A stretch of 64,000 bases of DNA from Aestuariibius violaceus (lineage in GTDB: Bacteria; Pseudomonadota; Alphaproteobacteria; Rhodobacterales; Rhodobacteraceae). The notes under the pieces are model-generated. The model had not been told where the DNA came from and did no database searches. It saw only the letters and a program-made list of their open reading frames with translations. A program made the translations under genes and the position numbers. This document shows positions 45,068 through 52,837 of this stretch, one piece after another. The stretch lies in NCBI RefSeq assembly GCF_040779325.2, contig NZ_JBFONT020000010.1, forward strand, positions 45,396 through 109,395, given 5' to 3'. Positions within the stretch are counted from its first letter, which is position 1. The number at the start of each line of letters is the position of its first letter.

Positions 45068-45704
45068 AGACCTGATCAAAAGTTTTCTGGAGCGCGACGT
45101 CGAGATCCGCCATCGTCACCGGTAGCCCAAGATCGACGAGGCTCGTGACGCCGTGCCCGTCGATCCCGCAGGGCACGATACCGTCATAGTGTGCGAGATC
45201 CGGATCCACATTGATCGAGAGGCCATGGAAGCTGACCCATTTCCTCAGACGGATACCAAGCGCGGCAATCTTGTCGTCCCTTATCATGCCATCCGGTAAG
45301 CGGGGCTTGTCAGGCCGCTCGATCCACACGCCGACCCGACCGGGCCGGGTCAGGCCAGTGACGTTGAATTCGGCGAGCGCCGCGATCACCCATCCTTCAA
45401 GGGTCTGAACGAACTGCCGCACATCGCGTCCACGCGCGGCAACATCGAGCATGACGTAAACGACGCGCTGTCCTGGGCCGTGATAGGTGTACTGCCCCCC
45501 CCGATGCGTCTGATGCACGGGAAAGAGGGGTGCCTTCAAATCACGCGGGTCGGCCGACGTGCCTGCTGTGTAGAGCGGTGGATGTTCGACAAGCCAAACC
45601 GCTTCCGACATTCGACCATCGCGAATGCCTGCCGCGCGCTTTTCCATCACATCGACCGCATCCGCATAATCCGCCAGTCCGTCAGAGATGATCCACTCCA
45701 CCAT
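45030..45704 (-). CDS. lipB: Octanoyl-ACP:protein octanoyltransferase
   Basis: 224 residues from ATG 45704, which matches the usual Rhodobacteraceae start (MVEWIISDGL); a TTG at 45770 would add 22 residues. Active-site blocks: GGQYTYHGPGQRVVY, KIAALGIRLRKWVSFHG with the catalytic Lys, and VPCGIDGHGVTSL with the acyl-carrying Cys. Transfers octanoate to lipoyl domains, the first step of lipoate synthesis. Its 3' end overlaps the convergent peptidase gene. Confidence 0.95.
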   Translation of the reverse strand: MVEWIISDGLADYADAVDVMEKRAAGIRDGRMSEAVWLVEHPPLYTAGTSADPRDLKAPLFPVHQTHRGGQYTYHGPGQRVVYVMLDVAARGRDVRQFVQTLEGWVIAALAEFNVTGLTRPGRVGVWIERPDKPRLPDGMIRDDKIAALGIRLRKWVSFHGLSINVDPDLAHYDGIVPCGIDGHGVTSLVDLGLPVTMADLDVALQKTFDQVFNAAPQRSVSAG

Positions 45705-45828
45705 GGCGTCGATTTGGTCACAGTGGATGAAGATGTCAAAGGGGTGACTGTCATGTTCAATTGTCCCCAAAGACCCTCTTCACAACCACGAAGGCTTCGT
45801 CTAAAGAGCCGCGACTACCTGATCACGT

Positions 45829-45915
45829 GCGGTCGTGGCGGAATTGGTAGACGCGCAGCGTTGAGGTCGCTGTGGGGTAACTCCCGTGGAAGTTCGAGTC
45901 TTCTCGACCGCACCA
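45829..45915 (+). tRNA. tRNA-Leu (anticodon GAG), CCA encoded
   Basis: Acceptor GCGGTCG pairs with CGACCGC, followed by A and CCA. Anticodon stem CAGCG/CGCTG encloses TTGAGGT, giving anticodon GAG. The long variable arm (TGGGGTAACTCCCGT) is that of a class II tRNA, and the T arm AAGTTCGAGTCTT is intact. GC falls visibly right after it; no 3' tRNA fragment that would mark an attachment site was found in the window. Confidence 0.96.
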
Positions 45916-46443
45916 TTCCTTTGGCAAGTCTTAGTCTAGCGGTGTTGGCTTTGTGCCAAAGCACTCATCTTGTCTCGCGCGTTTAGGTTCCAATCGCGGC
46001 CAGAGCCTTCTCCACAAGATAGCATTGAAAGCGTCGTCCGTTGGAGTGGGCAGCGAGCGAGATAGCTTCGGGGCCGACAGCTATCCGTGAATTAGTATGT
46101 CAATACTATGCAGTTATTGGATGTGTACCAGTTGAAGGGGCGGTTACTTCAACTGATCGGAGCTATGTACTGAATTCAAGTAAACTCGTTTGATTCCTTG
46201 AGAAGATCTAACAACGATCTCAATAATACTGCCATTCTTAGCCGAAGCCCTACTTCCAGGTTCGTTGAGAATACCCAGCCGGATTATAATCTACGTTTGA
46301 GAAGGCGCATTTTCCGCCATCGCTGCGATGCATGCGCTCGATTAGGCGACGTCTGAGCGATTAACTCCGAGGAGGCGATTTCTTAGCTTCTACTCACCAG
46401 GGAAAGGAACTGGTCACGCAAACTTAACCAAGGGTTGTTTCAA
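45916..46443. other. 528-bp non-coding leader region of the curli-like locus
   Basis: No gene is recognisable. GC is lower than anywhere upstream except the PAD gene. It contains a 16-bp inverted repeat (46093-46108) and a TATAAT at 46285-46300 region without good -35 spacing. Probably houses the csgA promoter and regulator sites. Confidence 0.6.
46093..46108. promoter_or_regulatory. Inverted repeat upstream of csgA
   Basis: TAGTAT-GTCA-ATACTA is exact, about 335 bp before the csgA start. It is a candidate site for the LuxR-type regulator encoded downstream, or another dimeric regulator. Confidence 0.35.
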
Positions 46444-46800
46444 ATGAAAAAGTTCATCGTTTCCGCCATCGCTATCATGTCTGCTTCGGCTGCCTTTGCC
46501 GGCAATCTGTCTGTGGTCGATCAGATCGGCGCGGGCAACGCGCAGGGCACGTTCCAGGCTGGCGACTTCAACAGCGCTTTCACTGGGCAGCTCGGTGTCG
46601 CCAACGGCAGCATCACGATCCAGGACGGTCTGGGCAACGGCGCTTCGACTGTTCAGATCGGCGCTGGCAACACGTCGCTCACCGACCAGCTTGGCGCTCT
46701 CAACAGCGCGTCGACCACGCAGGCGGGCGTAAATGGGCATGTCTCCGACACCCAGCAGGCCGGCGTTGGTAATGTCTCCGTCACGGTGCAGACCGACTAA
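46444..46800 (+). CDS. csgA: Curlin-repeat protein, CsgA-like major amyloid subunit
   Basis: 118 residues from ATG 46444 (MKKF; an in-frame ATG 9 bp upstream is less likely). Signal peptide cut after AAFA. The mature part is four to five curlin repeats of about 22 residues with the pattern Q-x-G-x2-N-x-(A/S)-x3-Q, for example VVDQIGAGNAQGTFQAG and STVQIGAGNTSLTDQLG. Curlin repeats stack into extracellular amyloid for biofilm matrix. Followed by a GC hairpin, a CsgB-like gene and csgH. Length is shorter than E. coli CsgA (151). Confidence 0.88.
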   Translation: MKKFIVSAIAIMSASAAFAGNLSVVDQIGAGNAQGTFQAGDFNSAFTGQLGVANGSITIQDGLGNGASTVQIGAGNTSLTDQLGALNSASTTQAGVNGHVSDTQQAGVGNVSVTVQTD

Positions 46801-46813
46801 TCTTCGGTTTCTT

Positions 46814-46853
46814 GCGCTGGGGCGGCAGTTCTTAGTATCTGCTCGCCCCGCGC
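46814..46853 (+). promoter_or_regulatory. Hairpin between the two curlin genes
   Basis: GGGGCGGCAG (46819-46828) pairs with CTGC-t-CGCCCC (46839-46849), extended by outer GCGC arms; loop of 10. No T-run follows, so it more likely stabilises the csgA message or limits read-through than fully terminates. Confidence 0.6.
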
Positions 46854-46998
46854 TTCCGAAAAGATCAGCTCTTTCGACGTCCTCAAACTATCGGCTCGGA
46901 CGAAGGGAAGTTCACCTGCGGATCTTTTCATTGAATTAGAAAGATTTCACGGGACCGGTTCTTACGCTGTAGGCCGTAGTCCCGGTGAGGAGAGGATC

Positions 46999-47364
46999 AT
47001 GCGCTTTGTATTTGTTGCGGTAGTCTGTGCCTTCTGCCCCATGACGGGCTATGCACAGAATGTTTCAGTCACCCATCAATATGGTCATGCAAACTCAGCC
47101 TTTACGAGCCAAGGCGGACGCAGCTTCTCAATGACCAACCAGATCGGCGCAAACAATACGGCTCGGCAAGAGCAATCCGGGCGCATGAACATCTCGGTCA
47201 TCAATCAGTTCGGGACGGGTCACGACGAGGTGACGCAGCAACTGGGTGACTTCTCCGTCTCGTCAACGACCCAGGTTACGTCGGATGTCACGGGGTCTGT
47301 TCAGATTTCACGCAGCGCTGGGAACGGGATGGTGTCTGCGACGGTGGACATCGAATTTGACTAA
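46999..47364 (+). CDS. Second curlin-repeat protein, CsgB-like nucleator candidate
   Basis: 121 residues with signal peptide (cut after GYAQ or GYA). Two to three good curlin repeats (VTHQYGHANSAFTSQ, MTNQIGANNTARQEQ, VINQFGTGHDEVTQQ) followed by a more degenerate C-terminal segment ending in a charged tail, which fits a minor, surface-attached nucleator such as CsgB. GAGGAG lies before the start. 43 bp upstream of csgH. Confidence 0.8.
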   Translation: MRFVFVAVVCAFCPMTGYAQNVSVTHQYGHANSAFTSQGGRSFSMTNQIGANNTARQEQSGRMNISVINQFGTGHDEVTQQLGDFSVSSTTQVTSDVTGSVQISRSAGNGMVSATVDIEFD

Positions 47365-47407
47365 GCGCCGCTCGGTGAGCGCGAGTTGCAAGGTAAAGGG
47401 CAACGAA

Positions 47408-47794
47408 ATGCTTAAGAGCATCTTCGACAAGACAGACAGGCGGCGACCCCTGCAATTTGGGTGGCTGGCTCTCGTGGCAATTCTTTTTGGTGGGCAGGCT
47501 ACTGCCATGACGGACATAAAATGTGAGATCGAACGAAAGGCCGTTAGGAACGGCATTGAGCTGCGCGGCTTTGTCTGGGCAGACCACCAAGTCGACGCAA
47601 GCTATAGTCTTTTCGTAATCAAGGAAGGCCCTAGCGGGCGTTCGAGCGTCTCGCAGCGGGGTCTTTTCAGGGTAACTTCAGGTGATCCGACGCCTGTCGG
47701 CTTTGTGGCGTTGAATGCCGGCCGGGCCGACCGCTATACCGCACAGCTGATCGTCGAGAGCGGCGGTATCGAGATCTGCCGTTCCGAGATTTAG
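47408..47794 (+). CDS. csgH: CsgH-like periplasmic curli inhibitor
   Basis: 128 residues from ATG 47408. An N-terminal membrane/signal segment (about 18-35) precedes a compact beta domain: IKCEIERKAVRNGIELRG, SYSLFVIKEGPSG, RADRYTAQLIVESGG and a final EICRSE, with two Cys likely forming a disulfide. This matches CsgH, the alphaproteobacterial counterpart of CsgC, which keeps curlin subunits from polymerising in the periplasm. It is the third gene of the csg operon. Confidence 0.82.
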   Translation: MLKSIFDKTDRRRPLQFGWLALVAILFGGQATAMTDIKCEIERKAVRNGIELRGFVWADHQVDASYSLFVIKEGPSGRSSVSQRGLFRVTSGDPTPVGFVALNAGRADRYTAQLIVESGGIEICRSEI

Positions 47795-48083
47795 ACAGTT
47801 TAGGTGATGGTCTGTCGCCTCTCACAACATCACGTTCTCTGCCCATCTCAGACGGCCGCGCGCCGGGTTCTCCGCTCCGTGTGTTTCATTCAAGAGACGG
47901 TATGGTTTCCATAACTGGCGAATCATCGCGCTTTGGGGCATATTGTTACTCAGGTGGGGTCAATGGGGACATTTTTGGGCAGCGTCTGCTGTCCAAGTGA
48001 TCTATCCTGATATTGTACCTGCCTAGGGTGGGGTGCCATTTTTCCTGGTACTAATTTTTTGTTGTTTTTTATGGGTGTGGGTA
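47795..48083. other. 289-bp AT-richer intergenic region before the LuxR-type gene
   Basis: No gene or clear motif seen. The stretch is rich in T-runs (CATTTTTGGG, TTTTTTGTTGTTTTTT) and probably contains the promoter of the regulator at 48084. Confidence 0.5.
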
Positions 48084-49241
48084 ATGAAATTGGCTTTCTC
48101 GAGTGGTGTTTCCGTCTCTGAGCCGGGTGAATTGGGTCTGATTTACGAGGCCTCTATTCGTGGCAATCTTTTCGAGGCCATCGTCGATGTCATCTCTTTG
48201 AAGATGCCATCATGCGTTGTGCTTCTGCATGGGCATGATAGCGTTCATCCGGCGGGAAACTTCCTTTTTCATAGGGGTTTGGGCGCCGATGCGTTGAGAT
48301 CATATGCCGTCGATCTGGCTCAGCATGATGCATGGTCCGAGCAACATTGGTCAAGGAAGGTCGGGCACATCTACTATCCGGATGAGTTCTCACCGGAAGA
48401 TGGAGAAGAAGATAAATACGAGGCTTGGTTAAAGAATCAGGGTGGTTGCGACTGTGGCGTCGGCCTTGTCTTGAGCCGCCAGGCGACACGCCAACTTATA
48501 CTTGAGGTTCGGTTTTCCAAAGCTTCCGAGGACAAGTTTCGTGGCCAAGCGCGCCGGATGCTGGAGGAGCTTGTACCGCATATGGAGCGAGCGCTGCGGA
48601 TTGCCGAACTTCAGCGGCATGCTTCCGCACTTGGCGACGAGATTTCCAGTCTGCTCGATATGTTCTTCTTCCCAGCATTCGTGATCGATGAGCATTGCCA
48701 GGTTCATCGTATGAACCCGCGTGCTGAGACCTTACTGCGTGATATGAACCCAGCGTTTCTTGGAAGTGACAACACGCTTCATATCGTCGAACCGGAGGCG
48801 GAGGCGCTGCTTAGGGGTACGCTGGAACGGATGGGCCGCGGGTCCAACCGTCGGACGTCACTTGTCCCTCTGAGAGAAACACAGCGTCAAAGGCGTCTGT
48901 TCCTTTCAGTGACGGAGATCAGCCCGACACATATGACCACAGGCTGCTTCTCGCGGATCAAGAGCGATACGCTCTTCTTGGTAATTGCTCAGGACGGGTC
49001 GGAGCATCCGGAACTGTCGCAAGACGTGCTCTGGGAAGCGTTTGGCCTAACCGCAAAGGAAGCAGAGCTTGCCGGATCGCTGCTGTCCGGCGCGACGTTG
49101 GGCGAGTTCGCGCAACGACGCGAGGTGTCCAAGCAGACGCTCCGCAATCAGCTTGTTTCGATCATGCGCAAGACCGGAACGAAGCGGCAAACTCAGCTGG
49201 TGACGCTCCTGTCTCATCTCGCGCTTTCAATGCCAGCGTGA
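48084..49241 (+). CDS. LuxR-type transcriptional regulator of the curli-like locus
   Basis: 385 residues from ATG 48084; an in-frame TTG/ATG extension to 48033 would add a hydrophobic stretch of unlikely function. A sensory region of about 300 residues, PAS-like in its second half (SLLDMFFFPAFVIDEHCQVHRMNPRAE), ends in a LuxR/GerE helix-turn-helix: LTAKEAELAGSLLSGATLGEFAQRREVSKQTLRNQLVSIMRKTG. By position it is the functional counterpart of CsgD, but the architecture is that of large autonomous LuxR proteins. It runs into the beta-barrel gene 6 bp downstream. Confidence 0.85.
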   Translation: MKLAFSSGVSVSEPGELGLIYEASIRGNLFEAIVDVISLKMPSCVVLLHGHDSVHPAGNFLFHRGLGADALRSYAVDLAQHDAWSEQHWSRKVGHIYYPDEFSPEDGEEDKYEAWLKNQGGCDCGVGLVLSRQATRQLILEVRFSKASEDKFRGQARRMLEELVPHMERALRIAELQRHASALGDEISSLLDMFFFPAFVIDEHCQVHRMNPRAETLLRDMNPAFLGSDNTLHIVEPEAEALLRGTLERMGRGSNRRTSLVPLRETQRQRRLFLSVTEISPTHMTTGCFSRIKSDTLFLVIAQDGSEHPELSQDVLWEAFGLTAKEAELAGSLLSGATLGEFAQRREVSKQTLRNQLVSIMRKTGTKRQTQLVTLLSHLALSMPA

Positions 49242-49247
49242 ACGACG

Positions 49248-50618
49248 ATGAATAAACTGTTCTTGAACTTGAGTCTTATCGTTCGCGCTTGCACCGCCTA
49301 TGGTCATCTTATGTGGAAAGGAACGGGTCAGAGTCTCGCATTTCTTGCGGCTATGGCGGTACATCCTGCGTATGCCCAAGACAATGTACTCGGGGCGTTC
49401 GACTGGTTGGCCGATCTTGAGAGCGGTGGTGTCACGGCTGGGGCTGGATTTGAAGCCTACTGGTACGAGGCCCCATTCGCCTTTCCCATTGATCCAGGTG
49501 GAAGTGAAGACGAGGAGATCACCCTAAGTGGTCCATCTCTCTCGTTTGAACACACGCGTGTCCCTTTGCCTGATACCGGCGGTCTTTTTGTCGAGTTCGG
49601 TGGATCTTTTGCATCCTTGGAGGGAGACGACACAACGCGCGTCAGACTGAACGATGGCGGATTTTCACTGGCGAGTGGGACCGTACCTGCAGGAAGCCTT
49701 GATATTAGCACGTCAGGTGCATCGGCTACATGGTCTTATGATATCGAAGATGGCCCCTCGGCATTTGGCTCAGGCACGTCAGGCCCCGATGGGTCAATCA
49801 CCGATTTAGCCTTTAGTCCATCGGAGAATGGCAGCGCGCTCGTTACGATAACAACAGATGGAGCGGCGGAGTCCGCCGGAGCGTTGGCATTGCTAGTTGG
49901 GGCAGAGGGATACGCTCTGATCGGTGCAGGTGATGATCTATCTGATTCCGAGGCTCTAGCTTACCGTGAGGTATCCGTCGATACTGGCGAACTGCGAATG
50001 CTGTTCGGTCGAACTCTGGAACGAGAAAACGGCTGGACGGTCACACCACGTTTCGGACCGGTTTTCGGGCGTACGCAGAGCGACAGTCATCAATCGCTCC
50101 GTTTCGATATCGCTGAGGCGCCTGGTGCGGTTCGCCCTTTGCCTACGATCAGTATTACGGATCAGGATGAACTTGACACAAAGAGCATTGGCATTGTTGC
50201 GGCCGCCGCTTTCGAACGGCAAATTGCTGATCGCTGGTCGATGCAGATCGGCTTGGAAGCTGCTGTGAAACACAACCACAGCGATCTTGTCAGTCGTACA
50301 CGCGTATCAATCCCGGACCTGTCAGATACGCGTATGCCAGCAACGAAGGACGATGCCAGCGGGGTGTCTGTGGAGGCGCTTACATCGCTTGATTTCTCCT
50401 ACCAACTCGACCGAGGAGGCGTTCTCACAGTTGGAGTGTTCGGGAGCTATACATCGGGATATCCGACTGTCGAGCGGCATGGATCAAGTGGCAGCGGAAG
50501 CAGCGGCGGCGGATCGGCCAGCTATGTGTCTGATGGAAGTGGCTCGATCGAAAGCAGAGTTGGCGAAACCGATCTCTGGAATTATGGGGTTCACACAGGC
50601 TTTACCTTTTTCTTTTAG
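49248..50618 (+). CDS. Predicted outer-membrane beta-barrel protein of unknown family
   Basis: 456 residues. A long N-terminal region (MNKLFLNLSLIVRACT...) precedes a signal-like stretch ending PAYA, reminiscent of extended signal peptides. The remainder is rich in alternating strands with Ser/Gly/Asp-rich loops (GSSGSGSSGGGS) and ends in Phe-Thr-Phe-Phe-Phe, the terminal-Phe signature of outer-membrane barrels. Only 6 bp separate it from the LuxR-type gene, so it is co-transcribed. No CsgG, CsgE or CsgF is present; this protein could be a surface partner or an unrelated porin-like protein. Confidence 0.7.
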   Translation: MNKLFLNLSLIVRACTAYGHLMWKGTGQSLAFLAAMAVHPAYAQDNVLGAFDWLADLESGGVTAGAGFEAYWYEAPFAFPIDPGGSEDEEITLSGPSLSFEHTRVPLPDTGGLFVEFGGSFASLEGDDTTRVRLNDGGFSLASGTVPAGSLDISTSGASATWSYDIEDGPSAFGSGTSGPDGSITDLAFSPSENGSALVTITTDGAAESAGALALLVGAEGYALIGAGDDLSDSEALAYREVSVDTGELRMLFGRTLERENGWTVTPRFGPVFGRTQSDSHQSLRFDIAEAPGAVRPLPTISITDQDELDTKSIGIVAAAAFERQIADRWSMQIGLEAAVKHNHSDLVSRTRVSIPDLSDTRMPATKDDASGVSVEALTSLDFSYQLDRGGVLTVGVFGSYTSGYPTVERHGSSGSGSSGGGSASYVSDGSGSIESRVGETDLWNYGVHTGFTFFF

Positions 50619-50651
50619 CACCCGTGATCTGGTGGGGCAGAGAGGAAGGCC

Positions 50652-51701
50652 CTAGGTTCTCGCCATCTGTGAGGTCTCCAGAAACCCCTCCAGCACATTG
50701 ACAGTGTTGATACCGATCGCCTCGATCGCGTAGCCGCCTTCGAGGCAAAACACTGTCGGTAGCTTGCATTTGCCGATCCTTCGTCCGGCATCTTTGAAGT
50801 CGTCCGACTTGAGTTTGAAGAAGCTGATCGGATCCTCTTCGAAGGCGTCGACCCCGAGAGATACGATCAATGCGTCGGCACTGAACCGGTGTATTCCCCC
50901 GAGCAAAGTTTCGAGGGCCTCTGACCAGACCGGGTAGCCTGTTCTTGGGGGCAGCGGGATATTGAGCGTGGCGCCCTCGCCGGCACCCTGGCCAATTTCA
51001 TCGGCGAAGCCGGAGTAATACGGAAAGGCATCTTCGGGTGCGCCGTGGATCGATCCGAAGAAGACATCGCCGCGGCCGTAGAAGATGTCCTGTGTCCCGT
51101 TACCGTGGTGGAAGTCGATGTCGAGGATGGCAATTCTGGCTGCCCCGCCTTCGCGTAACCGCTCCGCCGCGAGCGCTGCGTTGTTCAAGAAGCAATAGCC
51201 GCCAAACATGTCTGCAGTTGCATGGTGTCCGGGCGGGCGGCAAAGGGCGAAGGCAGATCCGGCACCGTCAGCCACATGATTTGCAGCAGATTGAGCACAA
51301 GCCGCAGATGAAAGCGCAGCCTCCCAGGTGCCCTGAGTGATCGCCGTTTCAGAGGCAAGTGCGTAGTAGCCTGCCAAGCCTTCTATGTCGCGCGGGGGGC
51401 GATTGGTTTGCATCCGCCGCGCCGGGTAAGAACTGGCTATGACTTCCCCGCGATGCCCTGCTGCGATCCAGGCATCCCATGCCGTTTCGAGAAATCTGAG
51501 GTATCCAGCGTCGCAGAGGGCGTGGAGCGCAACTGGGTCGATTGGAAGAGGCTCCTCGACATCGCTGAAGCCCCTCTCTGTGAGGCGCCGCAGGATGTAT
51601 TCGACACGGCTTGGACGTTCATAGGGCGTAATCAGTTCGCCGCCCGACAATTCACCTTGAGGAAAGTGTAAGCGGTGCTGTTCGCTGAAGAACACGCGCA
51701 T
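50652..51701 (-). CDS. Histone-deacetylase-family amidohydrolase, acetylpolyamine amidohydrolase-like
   Basis: 349 residues. Active-site blocks RPPGHHATADMFGGYCFLNNAA, DIDFHHGNGTQDIF and LEGGYAIEAIG carry the two His-Asp dyads, zinc ligands and catalytic Tyr. Length and the N-terminal FFSEQHRLHFPQGEL block fit AphA-type enzymes that deacetylate acetylated polyamines. The Pot-type transporter lies 21 kb away, so no operon link. Convergent with the beta-barrel gene. Confidence 0.88.
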   Translation of the reverse strand: MRVFFSEQHRLHFPQGELSGGELITPYERPSRVEYILRRLTERGFSDVEEPLPIDPVALHALCDAGYLRFLETAWDAWIAAGHRGEVIASSYPARRMQTNRPPRDIEGLAGYYALASETAITQGTWEAALSSAACAQSAANHVADGAGSAFALCRPPGHHATADMFGGYCFLNNAALAAERLREGGAARIAILDIDFHHGNGTQDIFYGRGDVFFGSIHGAPEDAFPYYSGFADEIGQGAGEGATLNIPLPPRTGYPVWSEALETLLGGIHRFSADALIVSLGVDAFEEDPISFFKLKSDDFKDAGRRIGKCKLPTVFCLEGGYAIEAIGINTVNVLEGFLETSQMART

Positions 51702-51714
51702 CCGAACCGCGCCT

Positions 51715-52056
51715 CTATCCGGTTTTCGACCAGTCGATCTGCGACTGGCTTCCGTCTTTCAACATAGCACATCCCCAGAGCGGTACGCCTGTTCGGATTG
51801 CTGCACGACCGATCATGTGGCTGCCGATCGGTGCCGTCAGAAGCAAGAAGACAATGATTGCGATGACCCGTACGGTGATCGAGGTCTCGTAGAAATAGAG
51901 CGCAACACCAAGCATGATCAGGCCGGTGCTTAGCGTACCAACCTTGGTTGAGGCGTGCATGCGGATAAGGATGTCAGGAAGGCGGAGAACGCCGATGGCT
52001 GCAATGACCGCAAGAAGGCCGCCAAGAAGCAGAAGAACTCCGATCACATACTCCAT
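51715..52056 (-). CDS. mnhG: Mrp Na+/H+ antiporter subunit G
   Basis: 113 residues from ATG 52056, which shares one base with the mnhF stop (TGATG). Three membrane segments with the MnhG block GVLRLPDILIRMHASTKVGTLS. Small subunit of the multi-subunit monovalent cation/proton antiporter; last gene of the operon mnhABCDEFG. Confidence 0.92.
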   Translation of the reverse strand: MEYVIGVLLLLGGLLAVIAAIGVLRLPDILIRMHASTKVGTLSTGLIMLGVALYFYETSITVRVIAIIVFLLLTAPIGSHMIGRAAIRTGVPLWGCAMLKDGSQSQIDWSKTG

Positions 52057-52361
52057 CACGAGTTTTCCCGTTGGTTTGCGCGATTCTGGCGCCGCTCGGC
52101 AAAACGGGCGAGGGCGACTGTGGCGAGAAATCCTACCAACGCGAGCGCGAGTGCAACATCGAGGAAGGCGCGTGCTTCTGATTGAAGCGCGAAGAGGCCA
52201 CAAAATGCCAGGATCGACACTGTCATCATATCAAGTGCGACGACCCGGTCTGGTAGGGACGGACCGCGTGCCAGGCGGATGAAGGCAATGCCAATAGCAA
52301 GGATGATCATCGCGAAGCTGGCGTTGATGCAGAAGGCGAGAAATTCCGGGCCAGACATCAT
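52056..52361 (-). CDS. mnhF: Mrp Na+/H+ antiporter subunit F
   Basis: 101 residues, three membrane segments, conserved RLARGPSLPDRVVALDMMT block of MnhF with the Asp seen in this family. Overlaps mnhE by 4 bp. Part of the same complex; MrpF is implicated in bile-salt or cation handling in other bacteria. Confidence 0.92.
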   Translation of the reverse strand: MMSGPEFLAFCINASFAMIILAIGIAFIRLARGPSLPDRVVALDMMTVSILAFCGLFALQSEARAFLDVALALALVGFLATVALARFAERRQNRANQRENS

Positions 52362-52837
52362 GTTTCCACAGCCTCCTTGACCCAGCGCTCCATACCATTC
52401 TTCAGGTCGTTTCGGATCTTGTCAGGATCCTCCGCGAACATGGCATGGACGAGCAGAGTTTTGCGATCGGGCGCGACATCGAGGCTCAGCGTTCCAGGTG
52501 TGAGCGAGATCAGATTGGTCACAAGCAAGATGCCTGCATCCGTAGTGACGTCGAGGGGAACCTCGATGACATCCGGTTTCGCGCGGTGACGTGGAGTGAC
52601 GATGTCCCAGACCACCGACAGGCTCGAGACGATCAGTTCGTAGTGGAACATCACGATCAAGCGGATCCAATGGTAGGTCCGAAGAAAGTATCCGGGCGCT
52701 CCTCCGATCAGAGGCTGTAGGAGCCAAAGGATCAAGAAGCCCAGAACGAATCCGACGAGTAGAGAAAAGACCGAGAAGCTGCCGCTGAGCGCGGCCCAGC
52801 ATCCAGCGAGAAGCAGGTTGGTGACAAACTTGTTCAT
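52358..52837 (-). CDS. mnhE: Mrp Na+/H+ antiporter subunit E
   Basis: 159 residues with two N-terminal membrane segments and the MnhE core (LLVTNLISLTPGTLSLDV). Overlaps mnhD by 4 bp and mnhF by 4 bp. MrpE is needed for full complex stability. Confidence 0.92.
   Translation of the reverse strand: MNKFVTNLLLAGCWAALSGSFSVFSLLVGFVLGFLILWLLQPLIGGAPGYFLRTYHWIRLIVMFHYELIVSSLSVVWDIVTPRHRAKPDVIEVPLDVTTDAGILLVTNLISLTPGTLSLDVAPDRKTLLVHAMFAEDPDKIRNDLKNGMERWVKEAVET

Noticed and set aside
45829..46443. tRNA-Leu end as a proven attachment site
   Set aside because: No integrase gene and no second copy of the tRNA 3' end is visible in the window.
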